Origin: Candidatus Gerdarchaeota archaeon
Lineage (GTDB): Archaea > Asgardarchaeota > Heimdallarchaeia > JABLTI01
Reading direction: 5' to 3'
Assembly (NCBI GenBank): GCA_016840945.1
Contig: JAEORJ010000375.1
Span: 1-11,701 of the forward strand
Length of the DNA stretch: 11,701 nucleotides
Part shown: piece after piece, positions 1-6,519 of the stretch
How the letters are laid out: every line of letters begins with the position of its first letter
Position numbering within the stretch: position 1 is the stretch's first letter
Made by a program: the position numbers and the translations under genes
The notes under the pieces: model-generated
Seen by the model: the letters and a program-made list of their open reading frames with translations, nothing else
Databases searched by the model: none
What the model was told of the DNA's origin: nothing

Positions 1-1075
1 AGTCCTTAAAAATCTTGAAATTCTCAATACCTAAATCAAGTGCTTTATCGTATTCACCTTTGTCATTTATTGCTGATGCTAAATAAATTGCTAAGAGAGT
101 TCCCAAATATTTATCATTTAATTCTTTAAGAATTTCAACTGCTTCAGTTAGATAGTCTATTGTTTTTTCGATACTCCCACTATACCATTCTATTGAAGAT
201 TTCATCCATAATGCCAAGCTTTTAGCTCTTGGATTAGGAATCCCTTCATAGAAAGGTAATACTTCTCTAAAAAGCTCATGTGCTTTTTTTATTTCACCCA
301 TACTGTAGTAGTTTAAAGCAAGAATATATTTTGGTCCACTGAGGTTTTGTCCTAGCTCTTTTCCTACACTCATTGATTGTTCAATGTACTTTGTTGAATG
401 TTCAAATTTCCCTATCCGTTGATATGCTTGAGCTAGGCTATTATATGCACCAAATATTTGATAGTTATTATTGGCTTCCTTCCCAATTTTTAATAATTTC
501 TTAAAATACTTTATTGCTTCATCATAGTTTGCTCTAAAAAACGAATTAGTACCTAATTGATCATAGATATTATATAATAAATCATTATCTTTGAGTTTTT
601 TGGATAAGGTTTCACTTTTTTTCAATAATTTAGAAGCCTTATCTAATTCACCGGTATAATTAAAACATGCTCCCTTTTGGAAAAATATTTGCGCTAAATA
701 ATTTTGTAATTCAATACTTTCTTTTGTAAATTTCTCTTCAATTAATTTCTCCATATCATCTAAAAGAGGTAATGCTTCATTTTGCTTTTGTATTGTTATA
801 AAGATAATTATTTTTGATAAATATGCTTCAATAAGTAATACTGGATTTTCTATTGTTTTAATTTCATCAATTATTTCATCAATAATTTCCAAGCTTTCTG
901 ACCAAGTATGTGAGATTAATAATCGTGTTTTATATATTCTTAACCAGAGGAGTGTTTCTTTTCTTAGAGTCTTTTGCTTTTCTAAGTTAAGTATTGTATC
1001 AATGGCTTTTTGAAATTCTCCATGAGAAATCATTTTTTTTATTGGCGATATTATTTTATCTTCCTTAATTGACAA
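1..1075 (-). CDS. TPR-repeat protein, C-terminus beyond the window
   Basis: An open minus-strand frame runs from about base 1075 to the left edge without a stop, giving 358 residues with the C-terminus missing. It is all-helical with repeating TPR-like units about 40 residues apart, each with the small-residue/Gly/aromatic-Asp-Ala pattern: GELDKASKLL (142-151), ANYDEAIKYF (182-191), GKFEHSTKYI (222-231), GEIKKAHELF (260-269) and GEYDKALDLG (340-349). TPR arrays are protein-binding scaffolds; no catalytic domain, signal peptide or membrane segment is visible, so it is probably cytoplasmic. I chose the TTG at 1075: the first helical pair (residues 8-30) needs the segment before the first ATG (1033), and a TATA-like box at 1109-1118 allows only a short leader. 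The ATG at 1033 is the alternative. The partner is unknown. Confidence 0.85.
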   Translation of the reverse strand, partial: MSIKEDKIISPIKKMISHGEFQKAIDTILNLEKQKTLRKETLLWLRIYKTRLLISHTWSESLEIIDEIIDEIKTIENPVLLIEAYLSKIIIFITIQKQNEALPLLDDMEKLIEEKFTKESIELQNYLAQIFFQKGACFNYTGELDKASKLLKKSETLSKKLKDNDLLYNIYDQLGTNSFFRANYDEAIKYFKKLLKIGKEANNNYQIFGAYNSLAQAYQRIGKFEHSTKYIEQSMSVGKELGQNLSGPKYILALNYYSMGEIKKAHELFREVLPFYEGIPNPRAKSLALWMKSSIEWYSGSIEKTIDYLTEAVEILKELNDKYLGTLLAIYLASAINDKGEYDKALDLGIENFKIFKD

Positions 1076-1091
1076 TTAGACCTACCCCGGA

Positions 1092-1137
1092 ATTTAAGTT
1101 AAAAATCGTATAATATTTCTTTTACATTAACTTAAAT
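1092..1137. promoter_or_regulatory. 11-bp inverted repeat around the TPR gene's TATA-like box
   Basis: ATTTAAGTTAA (1092-1102) and its exact reverse complement TTAACTTAAAT (1127-1137) are separated by 24 bases. Between them, on the minus strand, lies AAATATTATA (1109-1118), a TATA-like box about 35-43 bases before the TTG start of the TPR gene. The layout suits a dimeric regulator covering the core promoter. A long-loop hairpin ending the upstream small gene is the alternative. AT-richness makes chance matches more likely, so confidence is moderate. Confidence 0.4.
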
Positions 1138-1160
1138 ATTGTTCAAGAATCATTTGAAAA

Positions 1161-1349
1161 TTACTTCTTTTTAGAGGATTTATTTATTTCCTCTTTATTT
1201 TTTACCTCTCCGTGTTTTTCCTCGAGTAATTTTACCTTTTCTTCTAATTCTTTCATTTTTGCTTTTTTTCGTTCATAGTAAGCTTTATACCTGTCAGCAT
1301 TTGTCGCATATTTCCTAGGTCGACCAATTTTCTTTTTCTCTTCAGGCAT
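1161..1349 (-). CDS. Small basic protein with GRPRK motif and short coiled coil, possible DNA-binding protein
   Basis: Sixty-two residues from the ATG at 1349; an in-frame GTG at 1358 would add three. I prefer the ATG because GTGAT at 1354-1358 lies four bases upstream as a ribosome-binding site. Residues 9-13 are GRPRK, an AT-hook-like minor-groove motif. A basic helix follows (to about 31, rich in Arg, Lys and Tyr), then a short amphipathic coil with hydrophobics at Met32, Leu35, Val39 and Leu42 (3-4-3 spacing) and a Lys-rich tail. The plan of basic region plus zipper recalls bZIP proteins, but the diagnostic Asn-x7-Arg spacing is not met, so this is not a true bZIP. Small GRPRKYAT-type proteins also occur in bacteria and phages. 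It is divergent from the four-helix membrane gene across an operator cluster and is a candidate regulator of it. Function is inferred. Confidence 0.75.
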   Translation of the reverse strand: MPEEKKKIGRPRKYATNADRYKAYYERKKAKMKELEEKVKLLEEKHGEVKNKEEINKSSKKK

Positions 1350-1390
1350 AGCGATCACTATAATAGTATATTGTTTTCAAAATTAATAAG

Positions 1391-1451
1391 TTTTGTGTTA
1401 ACACGAAACCTTTATATAGTTTCGTGTAGTAATATCGTATTAACACGAAAC
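1391..1451 (+). promoter_or_regulatory. Operator cluster: repeated GTTTCGTGTT half-sites flanking a TATA box
   Basis: An 18-base near-perfect palindrome, TTTTGTGTTAACACGAAA (1391-1408), has the perfect core GTGTTAACAC. A second inverted pair follows: GTTTCGTGTA (1419-1428) and AACACGAAAC (1442-1451). AACACGAAAC is identical at 1400-1409 and 1442-1451. The TATA box TTTATATA (1411-1418) lies between the two sites, with the BRE-like GAAACC inside the first. Transcription should start near 1440, inside the second site, so bound protein would block TBP/TFB or RNA polymerase at the membrane gene. The first site also lies just upstream of an AT-rich TATA candidate (1380-1390) for the divergent small gene, so both could be controlled together. 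Confidence 0.7.
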
Positions 1452-1481
1452 ATCTGAGTTAAAAAATGAAGGATGAAAAAA

Positions 1482-1886
1482 ATGGCTGAAGTTTTGAAAT
1501 TTACAAAAATCTGGCTAATAATTTGTGCTTGTTTACAATTTTTCTTTGGAGTAACTTTTGTATTCTTTTGGGGACTATTCTTCGCTGATTTAATGCAATT
1601 TCCATTTACAGATCCAGCATTACCATTAATTTTTGGTACAGCTGCACTTGGCTTTTCAGCAATGTGTATATTATCATTCTTTGAAAAAGAATGGCGATCT
1701 ATACGAATCCCAATTATTACTGAAATCATTTGGGGTGGTATCAGCATACCTGCAATGTTATATGCACAATATGGAATTGGTTTACATCCAATAAATTGGA
1801 TTAATACCTTATCTTATGCTTTTATTATGGCAGGTTCTATTGTAGCCCTTATTTTGCAAATGAAAAAAGAAAAAGCATTAGCATAA
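1482..1886 (+). CDS. Small four-helix integral membrane protein
   Basis: A 134-residue protein counted from the ATG at 1482, which has GGATGA (1471-1476) five bases upstream. The in-frame ATG at 1473 would add three residues but overlaps that site. Four hydrophobic segments, at about residues 8-31, 49-67, 76-95 and 105-125, suggest a compact four-helix bundle. The second loop holds FEKEWRSIRIP, and the C-terminus is a short Lys-rich cytoplasmic tail. No catalytic or metal-binding motif and no signal peptide distinct from helix 1 is visible. I do not recognise the family; DoxX-like or other small 4TM families are possible. It sits alone behind the operator cluster at 1391-1451, so it is probably induced or repressed by a specific signal, and ends at a hairpin terminator. 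Confidence 0.85.
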   Translation: MAEVLKFTKIWLIICACLQFFFGVTFVFFWGLFFADLMQFPFTDPALPLIFGTAALGFSAMCILSFFEKEWRSIRIPIITEIIWGGISIPAMLYAQYGIGLHPINWINTLSYAFIMAGSIVALILQMKKEKALA

Positions 1887-1920
1887 AAAATAGAATTGAA
1901 CAAACACCTACAATAATGTA

Positions 1921-1953
1921 TGAGTTGAAGTTTATCTTCAACTCACTTTTTCT
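1921..1953 (+). terminator. Hairpin with T-tract after the four-helix membrane gene
   Basis: A perfect 10-bp stem, TGAGTTGAAG (1921-1930) with CTTCAACTCA (1936-1945), closes a five-base loop and is followed by CTTTTTCT. It lies 34 bases after the membrane gene's stop and before the convergent serpin stop. Archaea mostly use T-tracts for termination; the hairpin may add to it or protect the 3' end. Confidence 0.6.
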
Positions 1954-1995
1954 AATTACATGAAATATGTTATGGAAAAGTCATGATTAGTTATT

Positions 1996-3135
1996 CTAAT
2001 CCACTTTTGGATTCACCATTCTTCCCATGAATAGTATTAGATTTGTTTTGTATGAATAAATCATAAACAAGAATGGATGATCAGCACGAAAGATATTCTT
2101 CTCTTTTTTCTCGGCAAAGCCATAACCTAGAACCATTTCTACAGCTGTTGCTGCAGCAGCTTCAGTTCCCTCCTCATTCACTTCAATGAATGATTTATGA
2201 ACAACTTCTGATATAGCCAATTGAGTTTCTGACATTCCACCAAAATCAGCTCTAGTGCTAAAAGGTTCTTTCATTCCCATTTCTTGGAATTCTTTTGATA
2301 ATTTCATTGCATCTTTTAATATGAATTTTGGAATGAAAATTTCTACTTCTTGTGATTGAATATCATTTATTATTGTATCCAAATCAGAAGTTAACAATTT
2401 CTTCTCCAAATTAACTAATCCTTCAATATCTCTTGGTAAGAAAATAACTAATGATAAATCTGGATCTCTATAAGGTATTTTTAATATCTGGTAGTTAGGA
2501 TAGTTTCTAAAAGAATAATTTTGTTTTTCATGCATCATATCTACTAATACTTTCTTCTCTTTTGTTATATAGAATGGTTCTTCTTTTGTTTTCTTTTCAT
2601 CGAATGGTTTTAACCATTTATCCTTAAAGTAAATAGCATTAGTAATCAAAAGCATAGTATCAGGATTTATTTCATCCAAGATTTTAGCTATTTTCCCCTT
2701 GGTATTCTTTTGCACCCAGCTATTAATAATCTCTAGAGTGTTTTCTTCATCTTTAAAATCAACTTCTGATAACATCCCTTTAAAGTGAGTTTCTATTGTG
2801 TAAATATAATCCTCTAATAATTTAAATTCTAAATTAAACCATTGAGCATTTGATAACATTAATTCAGCTTTATTGGAAGCTCTTTCTTGATTAAAATTAC
2901 CAATAAATTTCTCATATTCAACTGCTAATCGTTTTTTATTTAAGGTGAAGTGCATCACTTCTTCTATTTGTTTTGCTGTTTCATCTTTTGCGCCAACATA
3001 AACCATAGCCAATGCTGTTGAAATACTAAATGGTGAGAAAAATAGATTTGTTTTATTTTTAATTAATTTATTATATAATTCAAAAGCAAATTTATTTGAT
3101 GCTTGAGTAATCGATAAATCCCTACTATAAACCAT
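1996..3135 (-). CDS. Serpin, inhibitory type, without signal peptide
   Basis: At 379 residues this is a full-length serpin domain. Serpins trap target proteases by inserting the cleaved reactive-centre loop into a beta-sheet. Visible family marks are SPFSISTALAMVYVGAKDET (34-53), NAIYF (166-170), the shutter region His313 and the C-terminal signature FRADHPFLFMI (349-359). The hinge EEGTEAAAATA (321-331) has the Gly, Thr and small-residue run that marks inhibitory members. Counting P17 at Glu321 puts the nominal P1-P1' bond at Gly337-Tyr338 in VLGYGF, pointing to a chymotrypsin- or elastase-like target rather than a trypsin-like one. From hinge to HPF it is about four residues longer than vertebrate serpins I can recall, so P1 is uncertain. 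No signal peptide is seen, so it probably acts inside the cell. The ATG at 3135 has GAGGT about nine bases upstream. Confidence 0.95.
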   Translation of the reverse strand: MVYSRDLSITQASNKFAFELYNKLIKNKTNLFFSPFSISTALAMVYVGAKDETAKQIEEVMHFTLNKKRLAVEYEKFIGNFNQERASNKAELMLSNAQWFNLEFKLLEDYIYTIETHFKGMLSEVDFKDEENTLEIINSWVQKNTKGKIAKILDEINPDTMLLITNAIYFKDKWLKPFDEKKTKEEPFYITKEKKVLVDMMHEKQNYSFRNYPNYQILKIPYRDPDLSLVIFLPRDIEGLVNLEKKLLTSDLDTIINDIQSQEVEIFIPKFILKDAMKLSKEFQEMGMKEPFSTRADFGGMSETQLAISEVVHKSFIEVNEEGTEAAAATAVEMVLGYGFAEKKEKNIFRADHPFLFMIYSYKTNLILFMGRMVNPKVD

Positions 3136-3230
3136 CTATATAACCTCATTTTATCTCGTCATAAATACAGTATTGTTTTTTTCCCTTTTTTTCAATGTTT
3201 CGTTTTTAATCAAAATCTTATAATGATAAG

Positions 3231-3240
3231 TTTTTATAAA
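3231..3240 (-). promoter_or_regulatory. TATA-like box upstream of the serpin gene
   Basis: On the minus strand TTTATAAAAA lies about 95 bases before the serpin ATG, in the otherwise unremarkable AT-rich gap between the serpin and the ABC permease. It would give a leader of about 70 bases. A weaker, nearer candidate is CTGTATTTAT (3161-3170). Neither is certain. Confidence 0.3.
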
Positions 3241-3291
3241 CTAAAAATCATTAAAAAAGGACAAATAAGTTTTATAATATTGATAATTCAG

Positions 3292-3329
3292 AAAAAAAGA
3301 TTTGAAATCAATTTATTACAATTGATTTC
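3292..3329 (-). terminator. Terminator hairpin overlapping the ABC permease stop codon
   Basis: GAAATCAATT (3304-3313) and AATTGATTTC (3320-3329) form a perfect 10-bp inverted repeat with a six-base loop. On the minus strand this includes the last seven codons and the TGA stop of the permease. A run of seven T (3292-3298) follows five bases after the stem, as expected for a terminator of the ABC operon. Confidence 0.5.
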
Positions 3330-5044
3330 TTAGGAAACATGAAATTATAGGTCAATAGTAATGCAAGAAAGCATATTCCTTCTAAAATTAGTGTTAACCA
3401 ATAACCTACTAATAACGAAGCTATAAATCCAGCACCTATTATGAACATGGTCAATAAAATACCAATTAATTTGATAGCTTTAAGATTTGTTCTGACTTCT
3501 TCTATAGCATATTTGTATTTAAATTTACCAAACAATAGTATCTTTAAAAGAAGACCAACTAATGCTACAATCAAAATCGCTGGTAATTGAACAGAAGTCA
3601 TAATCAATATGTCGATGAAAGTAGCTTTTTTGATTTGAATTATAATAGCTATTATCATCATAATTGGTACAGTTGAAAAGAGAAGTGGTATTTTAGCTTT
3701 TATCTGATCTCGTATACTTATTGGCAGTGAAGAAGTAACAGTTTCTCCTCCGCTTTCCAAACTAGTTACTCCCATGAGTAAGAAAAATGTTGAAAATATA
3801 CCAAAAGCTGTGATATATAACACCATTGCATGTATACCTGTGTTACCTACCATCAGATCTAGTGCATATGCCAACGCAGTAGATACAGGAATCATAATGG
3901 GTAAAATCATATAGGTTATTGTTTGTAATTCTCGAGAGATAACCTTTAGATCTCGTTTCAGATAAGCTCTTGCTGGTTTGCTTATTTTTACCTCTATAAT
4001 AATAGGTTTTTTCTCTTTTTTGTCTTCAATTTTACTCTCAAATTTGGTAATGTTTTGTAAAGTTCGTAATGCTCTTCTAAATAGTAGGATTGCTACACCA
4101 ATTTGTAAAACAGAACCTATTACCGACCCAACAATTACTAATGTTGGCACATTTGAAAAACCAATTGCTACACTTGTTAATAAAAATCCCCCTGCAAAAG
4201 GAAATGGTATAAAACTTAGAACACCACTCACAATGTCAGCTATATGAGGATTAACAGTACTATTTAACTCAAATAAACGTGGCAAATAAGTAATAACTGC
4301 TTGGATAGAATAAGAAGCAAGCATTGAAAAGAGTAAATAAATAAGCATAGTTCCAATTCGTAGGAAATTCGCTAATTTACTATTCTCTTCTTGATCTTCC
4401 ATTACTTTAGCCATTCTTCGACCAACTAAGATTACAATACTAATATTAAAAATTGTATTTGCAAAATTAACGATAATACAAATAAATAACATTAGAAAAT
4501 TTGTTGCTAAATCAACACCTATACCCGGTAGCAAATTTATTCCAATCATTGTTCCAACTGGTAAAACAAGTGTTAGAACAACCAATTGAACATCAATCCC
4601 TCTTAGAAAAGTGAAAAAGCTTATTTTACTAATATCTTTTCGAGAGAATGGTAGTGTGCTAATCCAACCATATGGTTCTTTTGAGAGAAAACCCCAAGTA
4701 AATGTTACAGAGAAGATAATTAATAGAATTGGTTGTAATAGGAGAAATAAACTCACAGATGATCCACCAACAAGAATGTTCCAAGAATAATCTATGCTAG
4801 GTGTCTGTGAAATAATATTAATTTGAATAAATGTATTGACTGGTATAAAAGTGAAAATAATAATATAAAATGCTAATAGAATCTTCATTACTATTGATTG
4901 TGAATCTATGCTACTTTTATTTTTACTAACCCTTTCTAGATACTTTGCTTTATTACTACCTGCAGCTTGCAATTGTTGGTGTAGATTTGTTTCATGAAAG
5001 ACAGTTTTTGATATCTTGTAGAGTTCCTTATTTGTATATTCCAT
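3308..5044 (-). CDS. ABC-2-type exporter permease with two fused halves
   Basis: The membrane subunit of an ABC exporter, 578 residues from the ATG at 5044. GGGTGA (5050-5055) lies five bases upstream, which favours this ATG over the in-frame GTG at 5053 (three residues more, overlapping the ATPase stop by four bases). A cytoplasmic N-terminal segment of about 50 residues precedes many hydrophobic helices in two blocks (about 50-325 and 375-570), separated by a charged linker (KIEDKKEKKP near 338-347). Each block contains an LP-S motif typical of the ABC-2 coupling region: TLPFSRKDI (about 130-138) and SLPISIRDQI (about 439-448). This suggests two half-permeases fused in one chain, so one permease could pair with an ATPase dimer. 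The substrate cannot be told from sequence. Confidence 0.85.
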   Translation of the reverse strand: MEYTNKELYKISKTVFHETNLHQQLQAAGSNKAKYLERVSKNKSSIDSQSIVMKILLAFYIIIFTFIPVNTFIQINIISQTPSIDYSWNILVGGSSVSLFLLLQPILLIIFSVTFTWGFLSKEPYGWISTLPFSRKDISKISFFTFLRGIDVQLVVLTLVLPVGTMIGINLLPGIGVDLATNFLMLFICIIVNFANTIFNISIVILVGRRMAKVMEDQEENSKLANFLRIGTMLIYLLFSMLASYSIQAVITYLPRLFELNSTVNPHIADIVSGVLSFIPFPFAGGFLLTSVAIGFSNVPTLVIVGSVIGSVLQIGVAILLFRRALRTLQNITKFESKIEDKKEKKPIIIEVKISKPARAYLKRDLKVISRELQTITYMILPIMIPVSTALAYALDLMVGNTGIHAMVLYITAFGIFSTFFLLMGVTSLESGGETVTSSLPISIRDQIKAKIPLLFSTVPIMMIIAIIIQIKKATFIDILIMTSVQLPAILIVALVGLLLKILLFGKFKYKYAIEEVRTNLKAIKLIGILLTMFIIGAGFIASLLVGYWLTLILEGICFLALLLTYNFMFPKKSIVIN

Positions 5045-5049
5045 ATCAC

Positions 5050-5850
5050 TCACCCATTTTGCTGCTTTCCGCCAGATAATTTTCGTAAATTATTAATGAT
5101 TTTTTCAACGGATTCATCTTGTTGAGTGAGTTTAAGAAAAATGTCTTCTAAATCAGCACCTGCTTTATCAGCTAATTTAGACAATTCTTCCATTGTTCCT
5201 GTTGCTACTGCCTTACCTTTGTTAATAATACAAATCCTATCACAAATATCTTGAGCAACTTCAAGGATATGAGTTGAGAAAATAACTGAACCGCCATTTT
5301 CAGTATGGAGATCTATAATCTCCTTAACAACTTTAACAGACTTAGCATCTAAACCAGTAAGTGGTTCATCCAAGATTAACAATTTTGGCTCATGTAATAA
5401 AGCAGCAATTATCTGCATTTTTTGTTTACTACCTCGGGAAAGTGTAGCAATTAGTTTGTCATAATATTCTTCAGCTTCAAGGCTCTCGAGATATTTTTGC
5501 AGTTTAATGGTTGTTTCTTTTGGGTCTAGTTTTCTAATGGATGAAATAAAATCAAACAACTCTTTAGCAGTCATTGATTTATAGATTAAAGGTTCTTCAG
5601 AAACATAACCTATATCTTGTTTGATCTCAAAATCATCTTTACTTGGAATTTTGTCAAAAACTGCTATTTCTCCAGAATCATAATCTAAAAGACCTAAAAT
5701 CAATTTAACCGTAGTAGTTTTTCCTGCTCCGTTAGGACCTAAAAGACCAAATATTTCACCTGGTTTAACTTCAAAAGACAAACCATCAACTGCATGCACA
5801 TCGCCAAATGATTTAGCTACATTGTTTACTATAACAATGACATTCGTCAA
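5050..5850 (-). CDS. ABC transporter ATP-binding protein (ABC-2/NatA-like)
   Basis: The 266-residue ATPase subunit energises the downstream permease. Motifs are in order: Walker A GPNGAGKTT (38-46), a Q-loop region GYVSEEP (81-87) where Glu stands for the usual Gln as in many NatA-like ABC-2 ATPases, signature LSRGSKQK (137-144), Walker B LLILDEP (157-163), D-loop GLDA (166-169) and switch His194 in STH. The C-terminal 40 residues carry the ADLEDIFLKLT motif common in this group. The TTG at 5850 is the likely start: there is no ATG or GTG before the conserved core, and the TATA-like TTTAAATATG lies about 28 bases upstream, suggesting a leaderless or nearly leaderless message. Its stop lies five bases before the permease ATG, so translation is probably coupled. 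Confidence 0.95.
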   Translation of the reverse strand: MTNVIVIVNNVAKSFGDVHAVDGLSFEVKPGEIFGLLGPNGAGKTTTVKLILGLLDYDSGEIAVFDKIPSKDDFEIKQDIGYVSEEPLIYKSMTAKELFDFISSIRKLDPKETTIKLQKYLESLEAEEYYDKLIATLSRGSKQKMQIIAALLHEPKLLILDEPLTGLDAKSVKVVKEIIDLHTENGGSVIFSTHILEVAQDICDRICIINKGKAVATGTMEELSKLADKAGADLEDIFLKLTQQDESVEKIINNLRKLSGGKQQNG

Positions 5851-5872
5851 CCTTACATAACCACTCGTATTA

Positions 5873-5883
5873 CATATTTAAAT
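5873..5883 (-). promoter_or_regulatory. TATA-like box of the ABC operon
   Basis: Minus-strand TTTAAATATG is centred about 28 bases before the TTG start at 5850, the normal TATA-to-start distance for a leaderless archaeal transcript. The 5851-5999 gap also holds a candidate for the divergent plus gene: the T-rich TTTTTTTATTT at 5961-5971. Confidence 0.4.
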
Positions 5884-6014
5884 AAAAATTATGATTTCTT
5901 GGTACAATTGATAATATAAGGGTAATTAATTTATTGCCTTTTGATAAAATTAAAAATAAGTTTTTTTATTTACTTACATGCTAAATTTACTTAATATTAT
6001 TGGAGTTTGTTAAA

Positions 6015-6473
6015 TTGAAAGATTTCCCTGACGAATTATGTGGTTTATGGATAGATGAAATTGATCGGGGAGTCTATATCGAAAAGAATGAACAATTAGA
6101 ACTACAGACTACCTTTATTTTTGATACTACAATTCAATTAAAAAATAATAGCCTACATATCGATGAGCATTTAAAGAACAGAATTACTAAATGGGTTTTA
6201 GACGAACAAAGAGGGGCAAAGAGATTACAAATTGAGGTTGGGATTGACTTTGTTGGTCCTACTTATAACCTCTATTTATCTAAAATTATTGGCAATAAAC
6301 AAAAATTAATTGAAGAATTAAATAATATAGAACTTTACCCTGAAGTTCAAATGGGTCTTTATGATGATTGGGAAGATGATTTAGGAGTTCCATGGGCTTT
6401 TCCGTACAAAAATTATCAAAAAGCAACTGAAGAATTGGAAAAGAAACTAAAGGAGTTATTACTCATAAAATAG
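6015..6473 (+). CDS. Hypothetical soluble protein, family not recognised
   Basis: There is no ATG near the N-terminus. I chose the TTG at 6015 (152 residues) because GGAG (6002-6005) precedes it with nine-base spacing; the in-frame TTG at 6000 would add five. The protein is acidic with no signal peptide or membrane helix. It opens with a Cys-Gly-Leu-Trp (9-12), has alternating hydrophobic strands in the middle (about 30-100), a Trp-rich acidic segment DDWEDDLGVPWAFPY (about 117-131) and a C-terminal amphipathic helix rich in Lys and Glu. A GxW start followed by strands recalls calycin-like barrels, but that is only a resemblance. It stands alone between the ABC operon and the convergent PH gene. 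Function unknown. Confidence 0.75.
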   Translation: MKDFPDELCGLWIDEIDRGVYIEKNEQLELQTTFIFDTTIQLKNNSLHIDEHLKNRITKWVLDEQRGAKRLQIEVGIDFVGPTYNLYLSKIIGNKQKLIEELNNIELYPEVQMGLYDDWEDDLGVPWAFPYKNYQKATEELEKKLKELLLIK

Positions 6474-6479
6474 CAATTT

Positions 6480-6504
6480 AAGAAGTCTTCTTTTTAATCT
6501 TTTC
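6480..6504 (+). terminator. Short hairpin and T-tract between convergent genes
   Basis: After the stop at 6471-6473, AAGAAGTCTTCTTTTT forms a five-base stem with a three-base loop leading into T5 and, after AATC, T4. This is a weak terminator candidate. The same bases also encode the in-frame continuation of the PH gene on the other strand. Confidence 0.35.
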
Positions 6505-6519
6505 AAACAAAAGAAAGAT

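Noticed and set aside
1391..1451. Repeated AACACGAAAC units as a possible CRISPR or iteron array
   Set aside because: The repeats are 10 bases, alternate in orientation, have irregular spacing and surround a TATA box, so an operator explains them better.
1412..1747. Minus-strand open frame of about 111 codons opposite the four-helix membrane gene
   Set aside because: It lies fully antisense to a well-formed membrane protein with a ribosome-binding site; its product has low-complexity composition and no site or promoter. It also covers the operator cluster.
3978..4247. Plus-strand open frame inside the ABC permease
   Set aside because: Antisense shadow of the permease's hydrophobic codons, no ribosome-binding site and no neighbour on that strand.
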